Assembly (NCBI GenBank): GCA_947631085.1
Contig: CANRJY010000003.1
Span: 1 to 64,000, forward strand
Reading direction: 5' to 3'
Length of the DNA stretch: 64,000 bases
From: an uncultured Clostridia bacterium
GTDB taxonomy: Bacteria > Bacillota > Clostridia > UBA1381
Shown: positions 27,627 through 36,153 of the stretch, piece after piece
Layout of the letters: the number at the start of each line of letters is the position of its first letter
How positions within the stretch are numbered: position 1 is the first letter of the stretch
Program-made: the position numbers and the translations under genes
The notes under the pieces: model-generated
The model's input: only the letters and a program-made list of their open reading frames with translations
Told to the model about the DNA's origin: nothing
The model's database searches: none

Positions 27627-28298
27627 ATGAAATATATATCGGCAGGTATAGACGGTCCGGCGGGAGCGGGCAAAAGCTCGGTTTCAAAAGCCGTCGCGGG
27701 AAAGCTCGGCTTCGTGTATATCGACACCGGCGCGATGTACCGCGCGGCGGCGCTTTTTGCGATGAATAACGGAATTGATATTGTAAACGAGAGAGAAAGG
27801 CTTATATCAAGTCTTGACAGGCTCGATATAGCGATAAAATACACGGATGACGGACAGCGCGTTTTTCTTGACGGCGCGGACGTTTCCGAAACGATACGCA
27901 CGCCTGAGGTATCGGTCGGCGCGTCGAATATCGCGGTCATACCTGAGGTGCGCGAAAAGCTCGTCGCTATGCAGCGGGAAATGGCGAAGCATGATAATGT
28001 TATTATGGACGGGCGAGATATATGCACGGTCGTGCTGCCTGACGCGGACGTGAAGATTTTTCTGACCGCGTCGGTTGAGGAGCGCGCGAAAAGGCGATAT
28101 AAGGAAATGACCGAAAAGGGCATGGATGCTGATTTTGAGGAGATCAAGCGCGATATAGAGTACCGCGATAAAAACGACTCCGAAAGAGATGCGTCACCGC
28201 TTAAAATAGCGGAGGGCGCGGCTGTGGTCGATACGACGGGCTTAACATTTGACGAGGTCGTTGAGAAGCTGACGGCGATGATAAAGGAGAAAATGTGA
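27627..28298 (+). CDS. cmk: Cytidylate kinase
   Basis: It phosphorylates CMP and dCMP. The P-loop is DGPAGAGKSS (about residues 9-18), the CMP site is in YIDTGAMYRAA, and the DGRDICTVVLPDADVKIFLTAS block and RRYKEM lid are present. The 223 residues are normal. An AGGAGG site directly follows the repeat element. It overlaps plsC by one nucleotide and starts the cmk-plsC-ispH/S1 set, common in clostridia. Confidence 0.96.
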   Translation: MKYISAGIDGPAGAGKSSVSKAVAGKLGFVYIDTGAMYRAAALFAMNNGIDIVNERERLISSLDRLDIAIKYTDDGQRVFLDGADVSETIRTPEVSVGASNIAVIPEVREKLVAMQREMAKHDNVIMDGRDICTVVLPDADVKIFLTASVEERAKRRYKEMTEKGMDADFEEIKRDIEYRDKNDSERDASPLKIAEGAAVVDTTGLTFDEVVEKLTAMIKEKM

Positions 28299-28879
28299 TG
28301 TTTTATAAATTTGCGCTGTATTTGGTGCGGTTCGCGCTGCATTTTATATTCCGCGTGAAATACGTCGGACGCGAAAATATGCCGAAGGAGGGCGCGTGTC
28401 TGCTCGCCGTGAATCATCGCTCGTACTGGGATCCTGTGATGGCGGGAGCGGCTTCTCCTAGACCGCTCACGTTCATGGCGAAGGAGGAGCTTTTTAAAAA
28501 TCCGATTTTCGGCAAGCTAATAAAAAGTCTCGGCGCGTTTCCGGTAAACCGTCACGGCGGCGAGATAGGCGCGATAAAGAGCGCGTTTAAAATTTTGGGC
28601 GAGGGACGCGTAATGCTGATGTTCCCCGAGGGACGCCGCGTCACGGACGGCACAAAGGGCAAAGCGAAGCCCGGAGTCGCCATGATTGCGCAGCGCTGCC
28701 GCGTGCCGGTAATACCGATGTTTATAAGCGGCGAGTATAAATGGATGCGAAAAATTACGATAACTATAGGAAAACCGATAGATTTAAGCGAATATTACGG
28801 CAAAAAGCTAAACGCGGAGCAGTTACAGAAAATTGCGGATAATATATTCGATACGATGTGGTCATATAAGGTGGATTGA
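28298..28879 (+). CDS. plsC: 1-acyl-sn-glycerol-3-phosphate acyltransferase
   Basis: It adds the second acyl chain to lysophosphatidic acid at the membrane. The catalytic NHRSYWD box (H-x4-D) is near residues 34-40, followed by the FPEGRR motif that binds the glycerol phosphate and a VPVIPMFISG motif. The first about 18 residues form an amphipathic or membrane helix. Its 193 residues are typical. ATG 28298 shares its A with the cmk stop codon and has AAGGAGA 7 nt upstream. Confidence 0.94.
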   Translation: MFYKFALYLVRFALHFIFRVKYVGRENMPKEGACLLAVNHRSYWDPVMAGAASPRPLTFMAKEELFKNPIFGKLIKSLGAFPVNRHGGEIGAIKSAFKILGEGRVMLMFPEGRRVTDGTKGKAKPGVAMIAQRCRVPVIPMFISGEYKWMRKITITIGKPIDLSEYYGKKLNAEQLQKIADNIFDTMWSYKVD

Positions 28880-28883
28880 GGGA

Positions 28884-29022
28884 AATTGTGATTTAACGGC
28901 GTATTGGTATTGTGGGTGTAGGGGCGGATATCATCCGCCCGCATTCGCGATATATTGGGAACGGGCGGATAATATCCGCCCCTACAACCGTTGATTTGAA
29001 TATATTGCGCTAAATCATAATT
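28884..29022. repeat. Nested palindromic intergenic element
   Basis: Two 25-nt arms (28917-28941 and 28962-28986) are inverted copies differing at one position, around a 20-nt loop; each arm is itself a hairpin of the form GGGCGGAT-ATC-ATCCGCCC. Outer arms (28884-28898 and 29008-29022) pair with two mismatches. The whole could fold as one long hairpin or as a cross. It lies between plsC and the ribosome site of ispH. From memory, GGGGCGGAT-ATCCGCC repeats are widespread in gut Firmicutes. Confidence 0.88.
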
Positions 29023-29040
29023 CACCAACGGAGGAACAAT

Positions 29041-31164
29041 ATGGAGATAACGGTTGCTAAGACCGCGGGGTTTTGCTACGGCGTAAAACGCGCGGTGGAC
29101 GGGGTTTATGAAAAAATAAATAACGGCGAAAAAATCGCCACGCTCGGCGCGCTTATTCATAACAGGCAGGTTATTGAGGATCTGGCGTCAAAGGGTGTGC
29201 GCTCGTATGAGAGGGTGTCGGATATTCCCGAGGACTGTACTATCGTTATACGCGCTCACGGCGTCGGCAAAAGCGTGTATGACGAAATAGGGGAAAGACC
29301 GTATATTGATTTGACCTGCCCGTTTGTCGCGAAAATTCATAAAATCGTTTCCGAGCATTATAGGGACGGGTACAAAATAGTAATCGTGGGCGACAAAAAT
29401 CACCCCGAGGTAATCGGAGTTAACGGCTGGTGTGAGAACAGCGCGGAGATAATTTACGACGAAAATTACGAAATTAATGAAGAATTAGCCCAAAAACGGC
29501 TCTGTATTGTAGCACAAACAACAATAAACAGAGTTTTTTTTAGTAAAATTGTACAAAATATAAAAAAAACTTGCAAAAGTACCCTATTTTTTGATACAAT
29601 ATGTAGTGCGACGAAGGATAGGCAGAAGGAGGCGGATGATCTTTCGAGAAAATCGGACGCGATGATCGTAATCGGAGGTCGGGAAAGCTCCAATACGAGA
29701 AAGCTTTACGAGATATCGAAAAACAACTGTCCCGAAACCTACCACGTTGAAACGGCGGCGGAGCTGCCGAAAAAAACATATAATAAATTAGGTATTACCG
29801 CGGGAGCCTCAACGCCCGCAGGTATTATCGAGGAGGTAGTAAAGGCTATGAGTGAAAATTTAAAGAATGAGGAAAATTTTGCTGAACTGTTTGAGCAGTA
29901 TGGCAGCAAAACCATCAACAATGGGGACATCATTGACGGAACGGTAGTAGAGGTTCGTAACAACGAGGTCATTGTAGATTTAGGAGGCTTCAAGTATAAC
30001 GGACAGCTCGCTGCCGACCAGCTTACGGATGACCCGTCACTTAAGCCGTCTGATGTTGTAAAAGAAGGCGATACAATCAAGGTTTACGTCGTTGGCGTGA
30101 ACGATGCTGAGGGAAAAGTAGTTTTATCAAGAAAAAAATTGGTAGCTATGGAAAGCTGGAACAAAATCAAAGCGGCTTATGAATCCGGAGAAGTTTTAGA
30201 GGGTAAAATCGCGAGGGCCGTAAAAGGCGGCGTGATTATTCTCGAGGGGGGGACGCAGATATTTATACCGGCACGTCAGGCGTCAGAAAGATTTGTACAG
30301 GACCTTCAGAGCCTCGTAGGAAATACCGTACAGTACAAGCTTATTGAGCTGGACGAAAGAAGAAGGCGCGTAATCGGTTCGGTAAGAGTAATCCTTGAGG
30401 CGGCAAGAAAAGAAAGAGAAGAAAAGTTCTGGGCTGACGCTGAGGTTGGTAAGCGTTATCAGGGTACTGTTAAGTCTCTGACTTCATTCGGCGCTTTCGT
30501 AGACATCGGCGGAGTTGACGGACTTGTTCATATAAGCGAGCTGTCGTGGAACAAGATCAAGCATCCTTCGGAGGTTGTTAAAGAGGGCGACGTTCTTGAC
30601 GTTTATATCAAGGACATCAATCCCGAAACAAAGAAGATCTCGCTGGGCTTCAAGAAGATCGAGGACAACCCGTGGGTAATCGCTCAGTCGAAGTTCAACG
30701 TCGGCGACGTGGTTAAGTGTAAGATAGTAAGAATGATGCCGTTCGGCGCGTTCGCAGAGCTTATCCCGAACGTGGACGGTCTTATCCATATCTCGCAGAT
30801 CGCAGACAGAAGAATAGGCAAGCCGGACGACGTTCTCACGATAGGCGAGGAAGTTGACGCGAAGATTACGGATATTAACTGGGACGACAGGAAGATAAGC
30901 CTGTCGATCAGAGCTCTTATCCCGAAGGAGGAGCCGGCTGAAGCTCCGGCGGAGCCCGAGGAAGAGGAAGCTCCGGTTGAAGGTACGGCTCTCGTATACT
31001 CGACAGATCCCGATGTTGAGGTAGACGAGCAGTTCGAGGTTGAACCCGCAGAGGAAGAAGCTCCGGCGGAAGCTGCTCCCGTTGAGGAAGCTCCCGCAGA
31101 GGAAGAAGCTGCCCCTGCTGAGGAGGCTCCCGCAGAGGAAGCTCCGGCTGAGGACGCGGAATAA
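29041..31164 (+). CDS. ispH: Fused 4-hydroxy-3-methylbut-2-enyl diphosphate reductase / ribosomal protein S1-like protein
   Basis: A 707-residue fusion. The first about 280 residues are IspH, the last enzyme of the MEP isoprenoid route, with cluster cysteines C12, C93 and C188 and the RAHGVGKSVY and GITAGASTP motifs. Four S1 RNA-binding repeats follow (about 295-365, 383-455, 470-541 and 553-625), then an acidic A/P/E-rich tail (about 630-707). Such IspH-S1 fusions are known in clostridia. An AT-rich patch (about 29500-29620) falls inside the IspH part but stays in frame and contains C188, so the gene is not broken. Confidence 0.95.
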   Translation: MEITVAKTAGFCYGVKRAVDGVYEKINNGEKIATLGALIHNRQVIEDLASKGVRSYERVSDIPEDCTIVIRAHGVGKSVYDEIGERPYIDLTCPFVAKIHKIVSEHYRDGYKIVIVGDKNHPEVIGVNGWCENSAEIIYDENYEINEELAQKRLCIVAQTTINRVFFSKIVQNIKKTCKSTLFFDTICSATKDRQKEADDLSRKSDAMIVIGGRESSNTRKLYEISKNNCPETYHVETAAELPKKTYNKLGITAGASTPAGIIEEVVKAMSENLKNEENFAELFEQYGSKTINNGDIIDGTVVEVRNNEVIVDLGGFKYNGQLAADQLTDDPSLKPSDVVKEGDTIKVYVVGVNDAEGKVVLSRKKLVAMESWNKIKAAYESGEVLEGKIARAVKGGVIILEGGTQIFIPARQASERFVQDLQSLVGNTVQYKLIELDERRRRVIGSVRVILEAARKEREEKFWADAEVGKRYQGTVKSLTSFGAFVDIGGVDGLVHISELSWNKIKHPSEVVKEGDVLDVYIKDINPETKKISLGFKKIEDNPWVIAQSKFNVGDVVKCKIVRMMPFGAFAELIPNVDGLIHISQIADRRIGKPDDVLTIGEEVDAKITDINWDDRKISLSIRALIPKEEPAEAPAEPEEEEAPVEGTALVYSTDPDVEVDEQFEVEPAEEEAPAEAAPVEEAPAEEEAAPAEEAPAEEAPAEDAE

Positions 31165-31174
31165 TCAGATTTAT

Positions 31175-31214
31175 AAAACTCTCACAGATATTATTTGTCT
31201 GTGAGAGTTTTTTT
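31175..31214 (+). terminator. Terminator after ispH/S1
   Basis: The arms AAAACTCTCACAGA (31175-31188) and TCTGTGAGAGTTTT (31198-31211) are perfectly complementary around a 9-nt loop and continue into TTT. It closes the cmk-plsC-ispH/S1 operon. Confidence 0.92.
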
Positions 31215-31225
31215 GTATAAAAAGC

Positions 31226-31254
31226 TTGACCTACGGAACAAATTTTGATAAAAT
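31226..31254 (+). promoter_or_regulatory. Sigma-A promoter of iorAB
   Basis: TTGACC (31226-31231) and TAAAAT (31249-31254) are separated by 17 nt, with the start near 31261 and the iorA ATG at 31299. Confidence 0.75.
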
Positions 31255-31298
31255 TATATTGATATATTCAATTTACAAAATGAAACGAGGGGAATTTA

Positions 31299-33041
31299 AT
31301 GAAAAAGCTCATGCTTGGTAACGAGGCGGTCGCGCGAGGCGCGTACGAGGCGGGAGTTACCGTGGTTTCATCATATCCCGGTACGCCGAGTACCGAGATT
31401 ACGGAAAATATTGTAAAATACGACAACATATTCGTCGAGTGGGCGCCGAACGAGAAGGTAGCCTGCGAGACGGCGCTCGGCGCGTCGATAGCGGGAGCGC
31501 GCAGCATGACGTGTATGAAACACGTCGGACTTAACGTAATGGCAGACCCTGTGTTTACAGCGAGCTACACAGGCGTAAACGGCGGCATGGTAATGTGCGT
31601 CGCGGACGACCAAGGAATGCACTCGTCGCAGAACGAGCAGGATTCGCGCCACTACGCAAAGGCGGCTAAGATATTGATGTTGGAGCCGTCGGACAGCGCG
31701 GAGTGCCGCGACTTTACGAAAGAGGCGTATGCATTCTCGGAAAAATTTGACACCCCTGTCTTTATCCGTCTTTCGACAAGAGTTTCGCACTCGCAGAGCC
31801 TTGTCGAGGAGCGTGAAAAAGAGGATTACATATTAAAGGATTACGACAAAAATCCGGCGAAATATGTGATGATGCCTGGAAACGCGATAAAGAGGCACGT
31901 CGTTGTCGAGGACAGAATAAAAGCCTTAAAGGAAATGTCCGAAACGACGGAGCTTAACAGCGTCGAGGAAAACGGCGCGAAAATCGGCGTGATAAGCGCG
32001 GGTATAGCGTATATGTACGCGAAGGAGGCGCTCGGGGATAAAGTCGATTATTTAAAGCTCGGCGTAATCTATCCGCTGCCGGAGAAGAAAATAAAGGAAT
32101 TTGCGGAAAAATACGACAAGGTTTACGTTGTAGAAGAGCTTGACCCGATCATAGAGGAGCACTGCAAATCGATCGGTGTTGACGTGATAGGCAAGGACGT
32201 GTTCACACTCCAGGGCGAGTACACGCCGACCATGATAAAGAAAGCGGTTTTAGGCGAGGACGCCGCGCCGTATGAGGAAATAGGCGAACAGATACCTATT
32301 CGCCCGCCTGTAATGTGCGCGGGCTGTCCGCACAGGGGCGTGTTCTATGTGCTTAAAAAGCTCGGATTGATCGTTTCGGGCGACATAGGCTGCTATACTC
32401 TCGGAGCTACTCCGCCGCTGCAGAGCGTTGACACAACGATATGCATGGGTGCGTCGGTAAGCGCCGCTCACGGTATGGCGAAGGCGCGCGGCGCGGAGTT
32501 TAACAAAAAGCTCGTGTCGGTGATAGGCGATTCGACGTTCATGCATTCGGGCATTACCGGACTTGTCGATATTGTTTACAACAAGGGCAATAATACCGTG
32601 ATTATTCTTGATAACTCGATAACGGGCATGACCGGTCATCAGGACAACCCGACCACCGGCTACACGATACGCAAGGAGCCTACGAAGCAGGTCAATCTTA
32701 TCACGCTGTGCAAGGCGATAGGAATAGAAAACGTGGTCGTGGCGGACCCGTTTGACGTTAAGAATTTTGAAAAAATCGTAAAAGAGGAAACAGAGCGCGA
32801 AGCGCCGTCGGTAATCATAGCGCAAAGACCGTGCGCGCTGCTGCCGCCGATGCGGAAGAAATATTCGGGACACTGTGAGATAACGGATAAGTGTAAAAAA
32901 TGCAAGCTGTGCATGAAGCTCGGCTGCCCCGCGATTTCACTTGCGGGCGATACGGTGAAAATTGACGTGACGCAGTGTAACGGATGCGGATTGTGCACGA
33001 ACGTGTGCCCATTTGGCGCGATTGAAAAGGGGGACAAATGA
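31299..33041 (+). CDS. iorA: Indolepyruvate:ferredoxin oxidoreductase, alpha subunit
   Basis: It oxidatively decarboxylates aryl-pyruvates (from tryptophan, phenylalanine or tyrosine) to arylacetyl-CoA and reduces ferredoxin. The 580-residue subunit has the pyrimidine-binding domain with YPGTPSTEI, a TPP-binding domain with GDIGCYTLG and GDSTFMHSGITGLVD, and a C-terminal two-cluster ferredoxin domain (CKKCKLCMKLGC and CNGCGLCTNVC). It overlaps iorB and has its own promoter. Confidence 0.95.
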   Translation: MKKLMLGNEAVARGAYEAGVTVVSSYPGTPSTEITENIVKYDNIFVEWAPNEKVACETALGASIAGARSMTCMKHVGLNVMADPVFTASYTGVNGGMVMCVADDQGMHSSQNEQDSRHYAKAAKILMLEPSDSAECRDFTKEAYAFSEKFDTPVFIRLSTRVSHSQSLVEEREKEDYILKDYDKNPAKYVMMPGNAIKRHVVVEDRIKALKEMSETTELNSVEENGAKIGVISAGIAYMYAKEALGDKVDYLKLGVIYPLPEKKIKEFAEKYDKVYVVEELDPIIEEHCKSIGVDVIGKDVFTLQGEYTPTMIKKAVLGEDAAPYEEIGEQIPIRPPVMCAGCPHRGVFYVLKKLGLIVSGDIGCYTLGATPPLQSVDTTICMGASVSAAHGMAKARGAEFNKKLVSVIGDSTFMHSGITGLVDIVYNKGNNTVIILDNSITGMTGHQDNPTTGYTIRKEPTKQVNLITLCKAIGIENVVVADPFDVKNFEKIVKEETEREAPSVIIAQRPCALLPPMRKKYSGHCEITDKCKKCKLCMKLGCPAISLAGDTVKIDVTQCNGCGLCTNVCPFGAIEKGDK

Positions 33042-33601
33042 TGAACATAATGATAGTAGGCGTAGGCGGACAGGGTACACTTCTTGCGAGCCGTATCCTC
33101 GGCAGAGTCGCCATTAAGGAAGGGTATGACGTGAAGGTCAGCGAGGTTCACGGCATGAGCCAGCGCGGCGGAAGCGTCGTCACATATGTAAAATACGGTG
33201 ATAAGGTGTATTCGCCGATAATCGACAGGGGAGAAGCGGATATTGTTCTCGCGTTCGAGATACTCGAAGCGTACCGCGCGATGCCGTATCTCAAAAAGGG
33301 CGGCAAAATGATAGCGAACACGCAAAAGATGAACCCGATGCCGGTCATCACGGGCGCGATGGAATACCCGTCGGATATAGAAAAGAAGCTCTCGGAAAAA
33401 ATAAATTTACAGGCGGTCGACGCTTTGAGCCTCGCGGAGCAGGCGGGTACTATCAAGGCTGTAAATGTTGTGCTTATAGGACTTTTAGCTAAAAGTATGA
33501 GCGTTGATAAATCGGTATGGATAGAAACGATAAAGGAAACCGTGCCCGAGAAGTTTATCGAGCTTAATTTAAAGGCGTTTGAACTGGGATATAATTTATA
33601 A
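33041..33601 (+). CDS. iorB: Indolepyruvate:ferredoxin oxidoreductase, beta subunit
   Basis: The gamma-type catalytic partner of IorA, 186 residues, starting MNIMIVGVGGQGTLLASRIL and containing EVHGMSQRGGSVVTYVK, both typical of this subunit. ATG 33041 shares its A with the iorA stop and has AAGGGGG 7 nt upstream; ATG 33038 is possible. The two subunits form the active oxygen-sensitive heterodimer in the cytoplasm. Confidence 0.94.
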   Translation: MNIMIVGVGGQGTLLASRILGRVAIKEGYDVKVSEVHGMSQRGGSVVTYVKYGDKVYSPIIDRGEADIVLAFEILEAYRAMPYLKKGGKMIANTQKMNPMPVITGAMEYPSDIEKKLSEKINLQAVDALSLAEQAGTIKAVNVVLIGLLAKSMSVDKSVWIETIKETVPEKFIELNLKAFELGYNL

Positions 33602-33634
33602 ACTAAAAAATTTAAAATACAAGGAGGAAAAATC

Positions 33635-34933
33635 ATGGAAAGATACTTCCAACCCGAAATCGAGTGTATGGAACGCTCGGCGATCGAGGAGCATCAGCTA
33701 AAGCAATTACAGTGGCAGGTAAAGCGTGTTTATGAGAACGTCGCGATGTACCGCGAACGCATGGACGATGCGGGCGTAAAGCCGGAGGACATTAAATCTC
33801 TCGACGACTTATCTAAACTGCCGTTTACGACAAAACAGGATTTGCGCGATTATTACCCGTTTCAGCTTTTGGCTGTGCCGAAGAAGCAGATCGTAAGAAT
33901 ACAAGCCTCGTCGGGTACTACGGGAAAGCAGATAGTGTCGGGCTATACGCGCCACGACCTCGATGACTGGGCAAACGGCTTCGCGCGCCAGCTTGTCGCG
34001 GCGGGCGGAGACGACCATTCAATCGTGCAGGTATCGTACGGCTACGGATTGTTTACCGGCGGCTTGGGCGCACATCAGGGCGCGGAAAAGGTCGGAGCTA
34101 TGGTTATTCCGACCTCATCCGGCAACACGGAAAGACAGATACGTTTCCTTTGCGACCTCGGCAGCACGCATCTTTGCTGCACACCGTCGTATGCGATGTA
34201 TATAGGCGAAACTGTCAAGGAGATGGGCGTTAAAAACCAGCTTAAATTAAAGGCGGGTATATTCGGCGCCGAGCCGTGGACGGAAGAAATGCGTCATCAG
34301 ATAGAGGAGGCGCTCGGCATAAAGGCGCACGACGTATACGGACTGACCGAAATCATGGGCCCCGGCGTTTCGTACGAGTGCTCGATGCAGCAGGGTATGC
34401 ATATATGCGAGGACATGATAATCCCCGAAATAATCGATCCCGACACGGGCGAGGTACTGCCGAAGGGTTCGTTCGGTGAGCTTGTCTTGAGCACCATAAC
34501 AAAGGAAGGACAGCCGCTTCTTCGCTACAGAACGCGAGATTTGTGTACGCTCGACTATTCCCCGTGCGAGTGCGGAAGAACACATGTACGCATGAGAAAA
34601 CCGGCGGGAAGAACCGACGATATGCTTATCATACGCGGCGTAAACGTATTCCCGTCGCAGATAGAAGAGGTGCTTCTTAAAAACAGTATCGAGGTTTCGC
34701 CTAATTATCAGATCGTGGTTGACAGAGTTAACAATACGGATACATTCGATATCAACGTAGAGCTGAGCCCCAAATTCACAGGCGATGTTGACGCGGAAAA
34801 GCGCAAGCTCGAAATGCAGCTCCAGTCGATGCTCGGAATCAAAGCGAAGGTACATCTGTTAAGACCGAAGTCGATAGTGAGAAGCGAAGGCAAAGCTAAG
34901 CGAGTAATAGACAACAGAAAGCTGCACGATTAA
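33635..34933 (+). CDS. Phenylacetate-CoA ligase-type arylacetate:CoA ligase
   Basis: A 432-residue adenylate-forming enzyme with the ATP motif IQASSGTTGKQ, the VYGLTEIMGPG block, and the YRTRDL and GRTDDMLIIRGVNVFPSQIE C-terminal motifs of the PaaK family. Placed 33 nt after iorAB, it most likely acts on the arylacetyl-CoA made there, either activating arylacetates or, run backwards, saving energy as ATP during amino-acid fermentation. Direction is inference. Confidence 0.92.
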   Translation: MERYFQPEIECMERSAIEEHQLKQLQWQVKRVYENVAMYRERMDDAGVKPEDIKSLDDLSKLPFTTKQDLRDYYPFQLLAVPKKQIVRIQASSGTTGKQIVSGYTRHDLDDWANGFARQLVAAGGDDHSIVQVSYGYGLFTGGLGAHQGAEKVGAMVIPTSSGNTERQIRFLCDLGSTHLCCTPSYAMYIGETVKEMGVKNQLKLKAGIFGAEPWTEEMRHQIEEALGIKAHDVYGLTEIMGPGVSYECSMQQGMHICEDMIIPEIIDPDTGEVLPKGSFGELVLSTITKEGQPLLRYRTRDLCTLDYSPCECGRTHVRMRKPAGRTDDMLIIRGVNVFPSQIEEVLLKNSIEVSPNYQIVVDRVNNTDTFDINVELSPKFTGDVDAEKRKLEMQLQSMLGIKAKVHLLRPKSIVRSEGKAKRVIDNRKLHD

Positions 34934-34971
34934 TATTGCGCATTCAAAACACAAAAAAGGAAGAAAGTACC

Positions 34972-35559
34972 ATGAAAATCATAGCCGCAACAAAAAATCC
35001 CGGCAAAATTCGGGAAATACAGAAAATTCTCGGTCAGCTCGGCTTTGAGGTGATGTCTCAGGCTACCGCCGGAATTGATGTTGACATTGAGGAAACGGGC
35101 GACACGTTTGAGAAAAACGCGCTTATTAAGGCGCGCGCGGTCGCGATGATGTGCGATAATCCGGTGCTTGCGGACGATTCGGGGCTGTGCGTCGAGGCGC
35201 TCGGCGGAAAGCCCGGCATTTACAGCGCGCGTTACGCGGGAGAGGGCGCGTCGGACGCGGACAAGGTAAATAAGCTTTTGTCCGAGCTTGACGGAGTTAA
35301 AAACCGCAGGGCGAAATTCGTCACGTCGGCGGCGTTCATTTTCCCGGACGGACGCGAAATTACCGTGAGCGGCGAGGTACACGGCACAATTCTCACCGAG
35401 GCGCTCGGCGAAAACGGCTTCGGCTACGATCCCGTATTCTACAGCGACGAGCTGAAAAAGACGTTTGCCGAGGCGAGCGACGACGAAAAAAACAGCGTAA
35501 GCCACCGCAGCCGCGCGCTCGCGGCGCTGTGCGAGAAATTAAAGGGCGAGACATTTTAA
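34972..35559 (+). CDS. rdgB: XTP/dITP pyrophosphatase (RdgB/HAM1)
   Basis: It hydrolyses non-canonical purine nucleoside triphosphates so they are not built into DNA or RNA. The marks are the start MKIIAATKNPGKIREI, VLADDSGLCVEALGGKPGIYSARYAG and the end GYDPVFYSDELKKTFAE ... SHRSRA. From ATG 34972, about 6 nt after GGAAGAAAG, it has 195 residues, as usual. Confidence 0.95.
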   Translation: MKIIAATKNPGKIREIQKILGQLGFEVMSQATAGIDVDIEETGDTFEKNALIKARAVAMMCDNPVLADDSGLCVEALGGKPGIYSARYAGEGASDADKVNKLLSELDGVKNRRAKFVTSAAFIFPDGREITVSGEVHGTILTEALGENGFGYDPVFYSDELKKTFAEASDDEKNSVSHRSRALAALCEKLKGETF

Positions 35560-35573
35560 CGGAGGATATAATC

Positions 35574-36137
35574 ATGGATGTTTTTATGGAGTATATCGTA
35601 AAACATAAAAAGGAAGCAAAGGATATAATTATTATCGCGCTGATAATCGCGGGGGCGACCGTATTATCGCTTGCGCTGATCGTCGGGATGTTCGCGCTTG
35701 CGTATGCTTTGGCGGGACAAAAAATTATGCAGTTCGGGTTCAGTATCGGATTTGTAATAGTCGCGCTCTGCTGGTACGCGGCGTATCTTTTAATTAACAC
35801 GCGCAGTATCGAATACGAGTATATCCTCACCAACAGTGATATGGATATCGACAAAATTATGTCCAAAAAGGGCAGAAAGCACGTTGTGAGCTTTAATTTT
35901 ACAAATGTTGATATTTGCGCCCGCGTTGACGACAATATGCACAACGACGCGTTAAAGCGCGAAGAGCCGGACAGGAAGGTTTACGATTTGACCGGCGACA
36001 GGACGAGGGGCGGCGTGTATTTTGTGGATTATTTCGACGACGAAAAATCGCAGAAGGTGCGCGTGCTGTTCCAGCCTACCTCGCGTATGCTCGACGAGAT
36101 AAGAAAGTTTAATCCGAGAAATATTTTTATAAGCTGA
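35574..36137 (+). CDS. DUF6106-like membrane protein
   Basis: A 187-residue protein starting MDVFMEYIVKHKKEAKD, with two membrane helices (about 18-42 and 50-72), then a cytoplasmic domain with EYEYILTNSDMDIDKIMSKKGRK and a VRVLFQPTSRMLDEIRKFNPRNIF end. It resembles a clostridial family often labelled DUF6106, for which no role is known. The overlong frame from 35529 overlaps rdgB; ATG 35574 has GGAGG just upstream. It is embedded in a nucleotide-repair set (rdgB before, NAD(P)HX repair after). Confidence 0.7.
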   Translation: MDVFMEYIVKHKKEAKDIIIIALIIAGATVLSLALIVGMFALAYALAGQKIMQFGFSIGFVIVALCWYAAYLLINTRSIEYEYILTNSDMDIDKIMSKKGRKHVVSFNFTNVDICARVDDNMHNDALKREEPDRKVYDLTGDRTRGGVYFVDYFDDEKSQKVRVLFQPTSRMLDEIRKFNPRNIFIS

Positions 36138-36153
36138 CGGGAGGCGGTTCTCA

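Noticed and set aside
29500-29620. AT-rich patch as an insertion or frameshift in ispH
   Set aside because: The frame stays open and encodes the conserved cysteine C188 and nearby motif, so it is true coding sequence.
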